64,000 nucleotides of DNA from Lepeophtheirus salmonis (lineage: Eukaryota; Arthropoda; Copepoda; Siphonostomatoida; Caligidae), in the NCBI RefSeq assembly GCF_016086655.4, contig NC_052136.2, positions 18,538,001-18,602,000 on the forward strand, in the 5' to 3' direction. Below, piece by piece: positions 48,700-61,039 of the stretch. Position numbers and translations under genes: made by a program. The stretch's first letter is position 1. Each line of letters starts with the position of its first letter. The notes under the pieces were generated by a model that was not told where the DNA came from, ran no database searches, and worked only from the letters and a program-made list of their open reading frames with translations.

Positions 48700-49260
48700 C
48701 TATCCATAATCTATTTCTTGTGGTCCTCGCAGCATTCGATAGCAATAGACAAGTTTGCCTGCTTTAACATTATATAATCGGTTGCAGAGTTTGTTATGTT
48801 CCAGTCCATAACTACTGAATACTCTTTCAATGGAACTGGAGGAAGCAACAACAGAGTACAATTGTTCCATTAGTTCAATGAAACAGTTAGGCAAGGAAAA
48901 TCTTTTAGTAAGAGTTTTCCAACAGCTTATAGTATGAGTTTTTATGGCATTAGCGCCAAAAAAGGATGATGTCAGTGGTGCACCTTGTACCTCGAATGAA
49001 ATTACGACACCAATAAATGACAAATTTATCTCTTTTAGCCAAGTCTTAGAAGTTTATACGTAGTTGCTATTTAAAAACTGACCTTGATATTTAGGGTGTA
49101 GTTGATATGCATCAAGCTGACAAGGCTGTGTTACGTCATCGTCGTTGTCGATGGCTGTTTTGTAAGGCGCAAGGGATTTTACATTGTGTAGCATCCGTAA
49201 TCATGCAAGTGTCACTCTGGCATTTCTCAATGACAATGGCAATCAGTTGTTTACATAAGT
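48700..49260 (-). mobile_element. hAT transposase C-terminal relic
   Basis: The 107-residue frame 49023-48700 contains CWKTLTKRFSLPNCFIELM and SSSSIERVFSSYGLEHNKLC, then KAGKLVYCYRMLRG, the hAT dimerisation domain. Upstream (49090-49030), the motif LHPKYQGQFLN matches the L-D-P-R-Y-K region that precedes it in this family. It is not closely related to the hAT copies at 15119 and 31289. Earlier domains and both ends are missing. Confidence 0.75.
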
Positions 49261-50479
49261 ATTCAGCTGCAGACTGTCAAGTAATGTTCTTCACCTTATG
49301 TAATATAAATGTATGTGTTTATTATTATTATTTAAGATGTGCCTCACCAGTTTGGATATAGAAATCTATGTGTGATACACGCGTACCTATGTAGAAGTAT
49401 CTCGGATTTATCCCAGATTATATCCGTGATAGGATCGGATAACATATGGCACCGTGACACCATAAGTACTGAATACTCCTAAGTAAATAAATTGATCCAG
49501 CCACTGACCCTGAGGTACGCAAGATGATGCCAAACGAATCAGCAGATTTTATTTTCGAACCAGGGTCAATAGCATCGTGAAAATAACCGTTCCCTTTATT
49601 TATTAGACATGCAGCAAATACGGGATCATTTTTAATATTAGGTCATCCATCTTCCTGTATGGAGACGGATTTGCCATTAAGTTCCTCCTTCATTTTGCTT
49701 TGAAGCCAGCCCTATGAGTTTTCAAGCAGTTTCAAGCAGAAAGCACGTGAAAACATTTTTAGCACTGTGCTTTTTTGCCCTCTTTTGCAATAAAATGTTC
49801 CCACACAATACTTTTTTTGGTCTCCCTCCCTTATGCATATTTCTTTAATGTCTAATTTCAAGTTTGTTTTACGAAAATTTAAAAGGACTTTTCCTTTATT
49901 AACTGGGTTTTCTAAGAAGTACGAGTTTTACACAGTTTAATCCGTTTTATAGAGGGGAAAACGTGAGGAAAATAGTTTAAACACAGGATTTACCCGCTGA
50001 GTTGGGTTAAATATGTTTTAGCTAGGATTTTTGGAAACCTTGCCTCTTCCAGTCCAGCTCTTAACCCCCTCTACTACTTTGGAAGATCTCCGTGCCTAAA
50101 TTTAGATGGAATGGGTGAAACTTCCCAAATCTATATTGCGTGCAACATATGAAGTATTTTGTCATGTCTAACGGAGGTAGTTGATAAAGGAGGCAGTTAT
50201 ACTGAAAAATTGATAAAATATGAAATCAATTTCAATAAATTTTCTAAAATATTAAGTTGCGTGTTTTTTTTCTAGGATCAATTTATCACTCAATATATAA
50301 AATTTAAAAAAGTTTCAAACTTATAGTCAACCCAGTAAATAGGTTTATTAATTATAAATACCGAGTCGTCCATTAAAATCTGAACACTTTTGAATTTTAA
50401 AATTCAACAAGATATAAATTAATGATTATAATTAAACACTCCTGATGCTTAGATACCTCCACATTGATCATGTAAAGAA
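49261..50479. other. No gene seen
   Basis: No recognisable motif. Sequence may include further decayed transposon parts, but none could be named. Confidence 0.4.
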
Positions 50480-51030
50480 CAGTTAGTCACAACTTCACCA
50501 CCACATCTCCATCCATCAACACAAACCCCTCTAATACCAAAAAATAGTTACACGCCCAATCCAAGGGCTTGCAACTATTTTTTGGTATTAGAGGGGTTAT
50601 TTGGATGTATGTGATGCATTGGCGGTGATTTTTAAGGATCCAGGAGTATCCACAAGTACTACGCGCAACCCGAGGGATATTAACTATGTTTTGTCATTAA
50701 AAAGTTTCCTTGGATGTATTGGATGAATTAGCAGTGGTTTTTAAGGATTCAGGCGTACTCCAAGTACCTTGCACAATCCGAGGGCTCCGAACTATTTTTT
50801 TTTTTTGTATAAGATGGGTTCCTTGGATGTATTCGATGAATTAGTGGTGGTTTTTAAGGATTCAGGGGTACTCCAAAGTACCTCTCATAACCCGAAGGCT
50901 CTGAACTATTTTTTAGTATTAAAGGAATTCGTTGGATGTACTGGAGATGGTTCTAGCAATCCCAGACTATCCCTGGTCAATCTGAGGGTGGAGGGTATTC
51001 ACCCATATTTTAAGAGACCCTAAACTATTT
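50480..51030 (+). repeat. Minisatellite array 3, about 110-bp unit
   Basis: Four to five imperfect units with anchor GGATGTA at 50603, 50712, 50825 and 50934 (spacing 109, 113, 109). Each has a GGTTTTTAAGGATTCAGG block and a GCACAA(C/T)CCGAGGG block. The unit aligns with the reverse complement of array 1 and with array 2 (shared CTTGCACAA-C, GGTATTA/GATATTA and AGGGGT-CCTTG blocks). The leftmost part (50480-50549) runs in the opposite direction. Confidence 0.8.
50524..50598. repeat. Perfect 26-bp inverted repeat (hairpin) at the array turn
   Basis: 50524-50549 is exactly complementary to 50573-50598, with a 23-base loop. The arms are part of the minisatellite unit, so this marks the point where the array changes direction. 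Confidence 0.9.
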
Positions 51031-51663
51031 ATCCCCCCCCCCTCTCCTTATTACCAATTTTTTCGATCCATTTCTTAGAAGATTCGATCAACTTAAAAAT
51101 TTGCACGGAAATTGTATTGCAATAATATTATTTACACTTGAAGGTACTCCCTTGGGGGATGGAACAAACAAATATATTTAGATATTTGTCAAAATTAATA
51201 TTAAGTGAATTTATAATGTGTTATAATTCATCATGAAGTTTGAAAAAATACGGACAATTTTCCTAACTGGCAATTTTCTCCAGGGCAATCCTTAACAGGC
51301 AATTTTCCCAGGGTAGTTTTCCAAGTACCATTTTAGATGTCTACTTGGTAAATATCAGACTTATCTGTTCAACCCTTTTGGATTCCATGTGTGATAACTA
51401 TGTAGATGGGTTTTTGTCAGAACGCGAGGATAAGACGGAAGTGGGGCATATGGTATACATAAACTAAGACTTTGGTTAATAAAACCTGCTTGTTTTATGC
51501 TTGAAGAGGAAGAATATGAATTAGTGCTATAAAGAGAAGACCCTTGTACTTTTGAAATAACATTAGTGCAGGGAAAATATTATAATTATATTTAAATTCA
51601 TGTATATTTTTTTTATGCAATTTTAAATCAATTTACAACAAAGATGGAAAATAATTCTTCCTT
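51031..51663. other. No gene seen
   Basis: No recognised motif. The segment ends at the purine tract of the next LTR-like repeat. Confidence 0.4.
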
Positions 51664-51830
51664 TAGAGGGAGATGTTAACACCTCCCTGACTTATTAAAT
51701 AATGAAAAAAGAAAGAAAAAAAGAGCACACGCATGAACCGTTTTTTCTTTTATAATTTGTAGTCTTAGTTTTTTCTATATACAGATCCCTCGTAAGTTAT
51801 AATACCAAAGAACATACTTATAAATATATA
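51664..51830 (+). repeat. LTR-like start after purine tract
   Basis: AGAGGGAGA (51664-51672) followed by TGTTAACACCTCCCTGACTT at 51673. It matches the minus strand of 20157-20035 over about 130 bp. This looks like the start of a 3' LTR, copia-like by the tract and TGTTA start. No coding region remains on its left. Confidence 0.45.
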
Positions 51831-52309
51831 TAGGATATGCAAAAAATTTTTGGAGGAGAGACTTCAAAAACTATTAGGGTGGCTCAAGCGCCTCCCCTCT
51901 TCCCAAAAAAACGGTGATAGCAATACCACTGTTCGACGACTTTTTTACTGAATTTTAATAATATTTTGGAAGGATGTTATTTCCATCTGTTGGTCAATGG
52001 TAATCTTTTGGGTGGCCCATGTACCTATATAGTAAAAAAACATTATCGTGTTAATACAGTTATCTGGAAACATTAACACTTTTGAATTGTAAGGATAACG
52101 TTGATTATTTAACAAAGAAATAATTGATCCATGACATGAAATGAATTAGGAATCACTTACATAGGTGGATACAGGATATATATTCCATATTCATATAAAC
52201 TATACAGATTAATAAATGAAGCATAAACTAAATAGGACGTAATATATCTTTATTTCCAATTTAACAATTTATAAGTAGAATCTATAGCAGCGTGCGTACA
52301 CCGTATTAC
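51831..52309. other. No gene seen
   Basis: AT-rich, no recognised motif. Confidence 0.4.
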
Positions 52310-53030
52310 GGTGTGTTCGAAAAGTGTTTGATTGTTTTTTAAATGAAAATTTAATAGGCTTCATGGGTTGTTTTTTTGTAAACGTATAGTTCGATTTTTT
52401 TAGCACATTAGTTTTAGATGTGAGGTTAGTTTTTTTTTGTCAAATTAAATACTTTTAAGTGGTAAAAGAAGGACAACAGCTGTTCTAGTCCAGCCGCCGG
52501 TCACACCAACATAAGAAAAAGCTCTCAGTCAGCAACCAGACGGTCCGGAGGGTTGTGGCAGATGCAGGATGATTGGTAGTAGATATGTACTGAAGGTCCA
52601 AGTGATTATTTTCAAAGCTCACAACCCTATCATTTTGCCTTTTAACATCATGATCAAGAGTGTAGGATTTTTCATCACTGAAGAAAATACACCTCTTTCC
52701 ATTATGTTTAAGATCCTTCAAGATACGTTTACAGCACTGGAGACCATTGTTGTTGTTTTTTTTTGTTTTGTTTTTTGATCTGACTAAGTAAAGGTCGTTT
52801 GTGAAGCCTTAGAGACCTACCATCAACAATTTCAACGGCAATGGAGACTGTCGACTTGGAAATGGTCTGTTCAGTCATTTTGATTCTTTGATTGGCTTCT
52901 AAGGCCCCTCGGCAGCTTCTGTAGTTAGTTTGTTTGGTTGACCACTTCGAGGTTTGTCTTCAATGTAATCTCCAGCTTTAAGTCGTTTCCAAACCTAGGT
53001 TGCTGACTGCGAGGATGTTCAATTTTTTTT
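52310..53030 (-). mobile_element. Tc1/mariner (maT-like) relic
   Basis: The minus-strand frame 52721-52485 reads LKHNGKRCIFFSDEKSYTLD, with the first catalytic Asp in F-S-D-E-K, then VKRQNDRVVSFENN and TTNHPASATTL. Upstream, 53010-52800 retains decayed N-terminal sequence (GNDLKLE...KTNLEVVNQTN, corresponding to the G-D linker-G-R-P-x-K region). CGGTGTGTTCGAAAAGTGTT at 52310 looks like a terminal end. The second and third catalytic residues are missing. Confidence 0.7.
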
Positions 53031-53099
53031 CAATGTTTATTAAAGTCTTTCCATTTTAATAATTTTACTCAACCCTCTGGAAATGTTTCGTCAAACACG

Positions 53100-53860
53100 A
53101 CGGTACAGCTGGGGGAACGGAAACCTCCGCATTCGTGATGAATAGTGACTAGAAGGGTAATAGATGGTCGTCTTGGCGGGACGAATTGAAATTTGATGTG
53201 CCCTTGTTTGTGGAATTGTATCAGGAATATAAAAAGTACTTCACTGTCCTGGGATAGAAGTCTGGAAATGGTTCAATACAGTAAAAGTTGTTGTTTTGTC
53301 TAAGGAGGACTTCATTGCTTCGATGGTAAGGACGATTCAAGATGCTTTCTTTCTAAGAAAAAGTGTTATATTCTAACGTTTCCGGCTATCCGACATGAAA
53401 CAGGGAGCCGGAGAGCCTGTGGATGACTATGTAACTCGGTCAGGCAAAGTTTGGTCAATTTTCATGTGCAAGTTGCAATGTGTCGTTCGAGGAAGAACAC
53501 TTCATCCCCACGGTTCTGTCAAACTGTGTTTGAAAGAGGTAGCCCAAAACTAATAGACATGGGCTCATAGCAAGATTTTTGGAAACCTTCATCAGTTATG
53601 CTAAGGAAATTGAATCAAAGGAATCTGTTATGGTGCCCATGTAATAGGATCCTAAAAGTCTGTTTCGTCCCATGGGGGGAGTCGCTTTCCTCCAAGACTA
53701 ATCCAAAGGTTGAGAGACATAAATGCAAGTTTTCACGTATTCCACAGACCAAAATGACCTGCGTTTGGCTAGAAGTGTTTTTGGTGTTGGAAACTAGTCC
53801 ATTTTATGATGTATTGTCCGTCATCTGCCCTTTCAAGTTCGTCAATCTCATTCCAGATCA
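53100..53860 (+). pseudogene. Ty3/gypsy gag relic
   Basis: 53395-53520 reads KQGAGEPVDDYVTRSGKVWS and further capsid-like sequence, matching the gag region with E-S-V-x-x-Y-x-x-R. Near 53780-53825 a shifted frame shows a decayed zinc knuckle CFWCWKLVHFMMYC (C-x2-C-x4-H-x4-C). Stops and shifts are frequent. This gag differs from the one shared by 8250, 14714 and 30800. Confidence 0.55.
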
Positions 53861-54650
53861 ATGATGGATTAAGGGTTAGAGTCTATGTCTTCTTCAGGAT
53901 AAATGTGAGAAGAATTAAATTTGTACTTTACCATGGGTGAAACATTTATATTTTACCTAAATATCTGGTACAGGTCTTTGGTGGTGGAAAAATCAAGACT
54001 GTGGGCACTTTCAGCTTGTATCTTTATTCTTACGTTAAATGGTTCTAACCCTGTCCGTCGTAATTTTATGGTGTCTCCTATTGGGCAGCCAATATTGGGT
54101 TTTGGGATTGCTTGTATTTCGGTTTGGTTAAGGTCCTAAATTTTACTAACACAGGTAATGCACTTGACTCTATGAAATATTCGATTATTATCGATGGATG
54201 CTAGATCTCCTCCAAAACCAGTGTTACTAGAACATTCTTACAGCAATATCCCCAACATTCTTTAAATTGTAATGGTAACCACCTGATTTTTCAGTTTATT
54301 TTTTTATTAATATATCCGCTTTCCTTTTATATGAATCTCTGCCGATTAACATCACTGGGTATTGGAAGTATTCCCACAAGCCCTGCACTCGATTATAAAA
54401 ATGTAATAATAATAATAGTTGACAAATATCTTCCTGCTAGCACGAAGCTCTTGTTTAAAAAAAAGGTAGAAACAAAACTAGGGAAACCGAAGGGTTTAAC
54501 GATTTTTTTTCTGTTATTCGATCATGATATATATATATATATAATTCAGTCAATTGAGGTGCTCAAAATGAACGGAGAACATGAAAAATGCTCATTTATC
54601 AAGTCTGCTATTAAACTACAATACAAATTCAATTTATAACTGCCCAATCA
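53861..54650. other. No recognised gene
   Basis: Open frames at 53921-54139 and 54331-54639 lack motifs. An (AT)n tract lies at 54526-54542. Confidence 0.4.
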
Positions 54651-54654
54651 GTAT

Positions 54655-55500
54655 ATTAGGTTCGGGAAAAAGGAATTTCGTATTTTTGCTTCGTTTCAAG
54701 TATACAACGTTCTGTTCGATAACTTGTTGCCAACGCGAATCCAACTTCATAATTCTCTTCTCGTAGAAGCCTTTGTGACAATTGGAAAAAAACTCAGACA
54801 ACCAATTTTAACATGTCTCTTTTGAGACCAAATTTGTAACTTAAGTGCGTTGATCATGAACAGGAAAAGATGGTAGTCAATTGGTGCCAGGTCCGGAATG
54901 TAGGTAAGATGCATAATAACTTCCCATCCAAGCTCCCGGAGCTTCTGACCTACCATTTTCTTGAATAAACACAATTCCTCTCCTGTTCGATTTTTTTAAA
55001 AATTCTTTTTTGTATTCAGCCTTCTGGAAATGGTTTAAAACAGTTTTATGATCAATGTTTAGCTCTTGAATGATACCACAACTGCTAACATATCTATCTT
55101 GATATTTTCCATGATGTTATCGACATTTTGGACAACAGACTTGCCAATCTGTGGTGCATTACTCACTTCCATTACACCAGAACGAAATCGCTAGTACTAC
55201 TGTTGTGCAACACGAACCAAAAGAGTATTGGCACCGTATACAACACAAATTTTCTTGGCCTCTTTCGACGCGTTTTTTCCTTTCAGAAAGTAAAAATGTA
55301 AAATATAGCAAATTTCTTCTTTTCAGACCTCCATAACCGACGCACAATAATTCAGGACGAAACCGGCTAAGTGCAATACTGTCCAAGAAGGGTTTGTAGT
55401 ATACACTCATACTTTTACAACGCTTCATCGAGCAATAATGAACAAGATATACTTAGTTTAAAAAGGCGGGAAATACGAAATTACTTTCCCACAGCCCCCT
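54655..55500 (-). mobile_element. Mariner-like element with both ends
   Basis: Left end TTCGGGAAAAAGGAATTTCG (about 54661), and on the minus strand of the right end GTGGGAAAGTAATTTCGTAT (about 55493), are inverted repeats. Read leftwards: an N-terminal part with YGANTLLVRVAQQW and RFRSGVMEVSNAPQIGKSV, the helix-turn-helix IIQELNIDHKTVLNHFQKAE near 55060, then the C-terminal part HLTYIPDLAPIDYHLFLFM (third catalytic Asp) at 54910-54855, and GFYEKRIMKLDSRWQQVIEQ near 54770-54710. The central catalytic part is deleted and the frame shifts several times. Confidence 0.8.
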
Positions 55501-56072
55501 CCCAACCTATGTTGTGATATCAATCTTATGTTTGACATTATTTCGTTTAAAGAAATAAATTTAAGCTCTTTTGGGTTTTTACATTTTTATAAATTAATTA
55601 TTAACCTATTTAATTAACTAATTATAGGTCAAATTTAGTGGTATTTCCTCTTCGTCATTCTTCTTTTTCGGGGGAACAGGCAATAACATTGATGCGTATA
55701 ATTTTTCAAGGTTGTTCTTCATACCTGAGACTCATTCATGACAATGTATACAAGGAATATTAGAGCTACGTTCGTATTCCTTGTGATATATTACCAGATC
55801 CCAATCACTCATTGATATATTATTTATTATTCTGTAAAAAAGGAGGGAAAGGTTTCCATAGAAATAATCTTTATCCAGCAAATGTTAATATTGTCCTTAA
55901 ATACGAACAAAAATTCTAATTAATAAAAGCACCTGTGCACAGACACGCATTAGAATTGACAGGTAACGATATTTCTACACATGCACACACAGTACTACTA
56001 AACGGCATACATGTTATTCAACTATAATCCTAGTCATGGAGAACTTAATTTAACTGATAGTGCTTCTAGAAC
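55501..56072. other. Upstream region of the nucleoside transporter
   Basis: No coding motif. It should hold the promoter and 5' UTR of the transporter, but no specific element can be named. Confidence 0.4.
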
Positions 56073-58124
56073 ATGGAGCCTACCATACAGGACACAACAG
56101 GTAAAGACAATCCATCCTTTGAAATTGGACCATTTGATACGGAAGAAGAATATAATAATCAAGTAAAATCCCGTGATGAAAATGATGAAGAAGATGAGGA
56201 GGATGACATCTTTGAAAACCTGGAGCCACTCTCCGGAATACCTTACAAAATTGAATATATCAGACAAAGTCTCACATCCCGATGTAAAGGACAGAATAAG
56301 AAGACCACACATAAAAATTCATTAATGATCGTTCTCGCGTTGGTTGTGAATGCTTTTTTCATATGGACTTTAGCCACCTATTTTACTCAAGAGGAAAATG
56401 GGATAGATTGGTGCAATGGTGTTGGACTACTCATTTTGATTCTGATAGGGATCTATTCCGGTTTAGGATACTATAAATTCATCAAACCCTATATTATTTT
56501 AAATACATTTGTACAAAAAAGTTTTAATGAGGTTTATGCATGGTATTCAGAAATTAAATGGCTTCCTGCTGTAGTGAATGCAATTGTCATTATTTGCCTA
56601 TTAATTTTTGTCGTTGTTGACTCATGGGAAGATCAAGGAAGACTTATTTCCTTTTTCGGAATTTTTGTACTTGTATTTTTGGGATTTATATTCTCAAAAC
56701 ATCCTGGAAGAGTGGAGTGGAGACAGGTTATTATGGGATTAATTATTCAATTTCTTTTGGGTCTCTTAATTTTGAGATGGGATTTTGGAAGAAATGTCTT
56801 TGATTGCAGTAGTAAAAAAGTAAGCCTAGAGATTTTGAGTTAATATAAAATATTAAACATTTTTTAAAAATAGGTGAAGCAGTTTTTGGATTTCACAGAT
56901 CAAGGATCTTCATTTGTTTATGGATATTTGGTGAGCGGGAAGCCTTTGAATACAGATGGAATTAAAAATGAAACATTTTTGGAGGAATTGAATAGAATCA
57001 ATGATAGATTCGGCCCAGTTCTTTTATTTAAAGCTCTATCCGTAATATATTTTTTTTCATTTTTTGTATCAATGCTATTTTATGTTGGAGTCATGCAAAA
57101 AATAGTCTCTCAAATCGGATGGGTTCTTCAAGTAATTTATGACCTTATTAACATAAATATTACGACTCCTTATATAATAATTGATGTCTTACAGATTTCC
57201 ATGGGAACAACTGCGTGTGAATCCATGAATGCAGCAGCCAATATATTCTTGGGTCAATCCGAAGCACCACTAATTATAAAACCTTATTTACACATGATGA
57301 CTAAATCAGAGATCCATGCAGTGATGGCTGGAGGATTCGCCACAATTGCGGGATCCGTCTTGGCAGCCTTCATAATTTTCGGAGTTGATGCTACCCATTT
57401 ACTCTCTGCTTCAATCATGTCTGCGCCAGCTGCCCTGGCATCAGCTAAACTACTATATCCAGAAAGTAAGAAATCAAAAACTGAAGCGAATAGTTTAATG
57501 GATAATTTCAAAGTGAAGGGTGAAGCAACTAATCTACTGGATGCCGCAACTCAAGGGGCTATTACTGCAGTGCAATTAGTAATGAACATTTGTGCTTGCT
57601 TGATTGCATTTTTAGCTTTTATAGGCTTATTAAATTCTTTGTTATCCTGGGGTGGAAATCTAGTTGGATACTCTGATATAACATTTGAATTCCTACTGGG
57701 TAAACTTTTTATTCCTCTAGCGTGGATCCTTGGCTGCGACAATAAGGTTAATATAATATACAATCAGGGCCGGTTTTACCGTGAGCAGAGCCTAGTGCAA
57801 AACACATTTTTATATTCTACATTGTATTTACAGGATCTACACGAAGTCGGAGAATTAATTGGAATAAAATCTTTTTTAACGGAATTTGTAGCATTTCAAA
57901 AACTAGGAATATCACATACACTATCAAGACGGTCTCGAATTATTGCAACTTATGCGCTATGTGGATTTGCAAACCCAGCTTCGATGGGTATTCAAGTTGC
58001 CTGTTTATCAACAATGGCTCCAACTAGACGCCGAACAATAACTAATGTAGCCATAAGAGCATATTTTTCAGGATCTCTAGCTTGTTTCCTAACTGCCTGT
58101 GTTGCTGGTTCACTCATCGCTTAA
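56073..58124 (+). CDS. Concentrative nucleoside transporter (SLC28/CNT family)
   Basis: Four exons: 56073-56819, 56874-57131, 57195-57746 and 57834-58124, giving 615 residues. Introns are 54, 63 and 87 bp, all GT-AG and phase 0. The last two contain no in-frame stop and are inferred because the family has no residues there: joining gives GWVLQ-ISMGTTACES and ILGCDNK-DLHEVGELIG, as in animal CNTs. Features: an acidic cytoplasmic N-terminus (residues 22-50), membrane segments near 83-104, 117-134, 164-182, 191-207 and 219-235, HPGRVEWRQV (210-219), the GTTACES motif with Glu344, FLGQSEAPL with Glu358, SAPAALASAKL, FLTEF near 533-537 and YALCGFAN near 559-566. CNTs import nucleosides across the plasma membrane by coupling to Na+ or H+. 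The substrate preference cannot be read from the sequence. Confidence 0.92.
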
Positions 58125-61039
58125 TTCATTATAACTGCAATATCATAACGCCAAATGAATATTTATTTATACATATTTAGAGGATTTTTTAAAAATATGA
58201 TCACCATAATTACTAATTATGGTCAGAAATTTCATTCCTGTATAAATTTTAACTGTATTATTAATCTATGATAATAATCAAATGATTCAAGTTTTGTCCG
58301 TTTTATAAAAAAAATTATGTCTCACAAACCACATGATGTAGTTTCTGTTGAATATTCTGTAATTTTATAGGTTTTAATCCATCAAAAGCGAAACAATACC
58401 ATTTCAATTTTCTTCAAGGTTCATTTTAATCCCTTTTTCAGTCTAATTTCTTGAAAAACCTTCAAATTGAGTATACGGAAGAAAAAATGGTTTGGTTTGT
58501 ACAGTTTGTTTTATTGATTAGGGACAAGAAAAGCAGGATGTTTGAAGAAAAATATCTTATTCTTTCCATTATTCTAGTTAATTTATATCTACAACAGGGA
58601 AGTATGATTGTATAACGACGTAATTATTTATTTATAATTCATTTCTATTTGTTGGTCCCGTTTTGACATCCAATAGTTTCCTTAATATTAAGGGGAAAAG
58701 GGTTTTCATTCTTATAAAACTTATATATATATATATTCTATATCATCCATGGGATCAAATTCGATTTCCATATCATGACCCTTATGATAAGGGACTTTAT
58801 TTGATTTTCCAGTTATTTCGTTAGTTACTTTTTTGTTCCAATTACTTGGTCTATCTCTAGATGGAGTAAGATTGACAACTCCAACCACAACCCAGAGATC
58901 TATACCTTCATTTGGGGATTGCTTTAAAAGAACAGAATTGACAGAGTCAGAGCATATAATATTAACTTATTTTGACGATCTCATATCTTATAAATAATAC
59001 AAAGAAGACTCCAGAGGATGAAAATGTTCCTTTCAGATGAATTGTCACTCTTTGATCATATTTCATTAAGTTATCAAATTCATTTTTATATAAGTTTTTC
59101 AAAACATATTCCAAAATTATATAACGTTCTTGTTTAGGCCCCCAAAATGGACAACATTAAAATTGTGACGCAACGTAAAAACGCTCTATACCCAAATTTA
59201 AAAAAAAATAACTGGAGACCCTCAAACGGCCTACCCTAATGTATTACCAGCGCTGGGATTTGAGCAAAATATCAATTGGTAATTTCTATGAGATAACAAA
59301 ATGATATACAGAACAGGAATATTCAGTCAAACCTGTATTAAGCAGTCAGCCAAGGGAAATTGAAAAAACAATCTCTCAGTGCAGGTTTCTTATTTTGTAT
59401 CAATTCTAAATTTGAAAACTGGATATGGCTGCAGTAACATCCTAGCACATATGGCCATTAAACCAGACCCGACTGAATTTGCATTTCATTCGGAGTAATA
59501 TTAAAAGTTGTGCCTTTAAAATGAGACATATTTTCTAGGTAATCCCTGACAATGAATATGTACGCCAACAGAATTTACCACAATGTAATATCCATGTTTA
59601 TGGGGAGTCAAATTAATCCAGTAAGTCACCGAAAAATATTTTTTTAAGATTTTTAAATGAAACTTTTTAATTTAACGAATATGGATAGATAGGAAATGTT
59701 TTGTCCTGAAAATCAGGACTGCGGAATCTGTATATAAAATGCCCGACTCCAACACACAACTTTTAACAATATATTTTATAGTCTATATAAGTACTATAGT
59801 CATTTGAGTATAGAGACTATAAATATATATCTAATTTGTAGCTTTCGCTAGTTGTTAGTTATATGTCGTAAATAATTGTGCCCAGCTATGAAGAAAATAT
59901 TTGTAATTCATTAAAATTTGGATGTCAATAAATATAAAGTCAGTTAAAGATATTGAATTTCTTAAACAGACTTTATTGAAATAAAAATTGAGCTTGGATT
60001 ACATTGGTTTTCTTCCACGAATCATTATTGTCAATTTCTATTAACACATTATTCTACTTAATGTTTAGCAAAAATTCATCGTCCCCTAAGAAAAAATTAG
60101 AAATTGTTTGTATCAATTTTATGTCATATCGGGGCCAAATTAAGTCTCATATATAAAATGAAAGCTCTAAAACCATTTATCCGAACTCATCCCAAGAAAT
60201 TGAACAAATATTGAGCTGTGTGATTTAAAATGAATAGTTAGAACTTTCTCCCTTCCTTGATTTTTATTCAGTGTTAATTTCCCACATTTAGCCACAATTA
60301 TAATTCATCAAGACGAAACATTTAAAATAATTGTTATGTTTCGTGTCATTTATCACCACTGTTCAATTACATTTCGTCTAGTCATAGTTGATAAAATTAA
60401 CTGGCTTTTTTAATTAACTCACCACAATTCTATCCGTCCCATTTTCTCAAATCTATTTAAACAAAAAAGTAATATCATTAATTCAAAAAAGGAATCAAAG
60501 ACGTTAATAAACTTAGTTAGCAAGAAAAAAAGAGCTACGAATCCAATTTCACTTGTATCAAAGTACAATTGGGCAGCATAACGTATATTTCATTGATATA
60601 ATATAGATCTTAAGGACATATAATAATTATAAGAGTAATTACGCCATTACGCAGAGCAAAAATAAAATGTGCAATTGAGCTTTTAATAATTTTATTATTT
60701 TTTTTCACATTCCAAATGTCTCTTAAGGGAGATCAAAGTCCTTTAAGTAAAATTTTGTATGATAACCCTAATAAAGAAGAGTATATGTTTTATAATTGGT
60801 GCTTTCAAACATTTCTGTTACTATTCGCTGTGACATAGCGAATAATTAATTACAAACAAATAAAAAGAAAGAGAGGAAAGATTATATACCTCTATAATAT
60901 ATAATATATTTATTCATATAAGAAAGAAACGCCTAATAAGAAACATTTTTTCTTTTTCTTTCAATCAAAAAATAATTATTCAAATATCCACATTTTAAAA
61001 AATATATTTCGTTACGTGAAATTGATAGGTTTTGTTTTT
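58125..61039. other. Intergenic region, no gene seen
   Basis: Almost 3 kb of AT-rich sequence between converging genes (transporter on plus, BTB gene on minus). It includes both 3' UTRs. No frame with a motif and no repeat shared with the rest of the window was noticed. Confidence 0.5.

Noticed and set aside
56034..56312. 92-codon minus-strand frame over the start of the transporter
   Set aside because: Shadow of exon 1 of the nucleoside transporter, in which the plus strand encodes the conserved protein.
57284..57763. Two minus-strand frames of 70-75 codons
   Set aside because: Antisense to conserved transporter motifs. No independent evidence.
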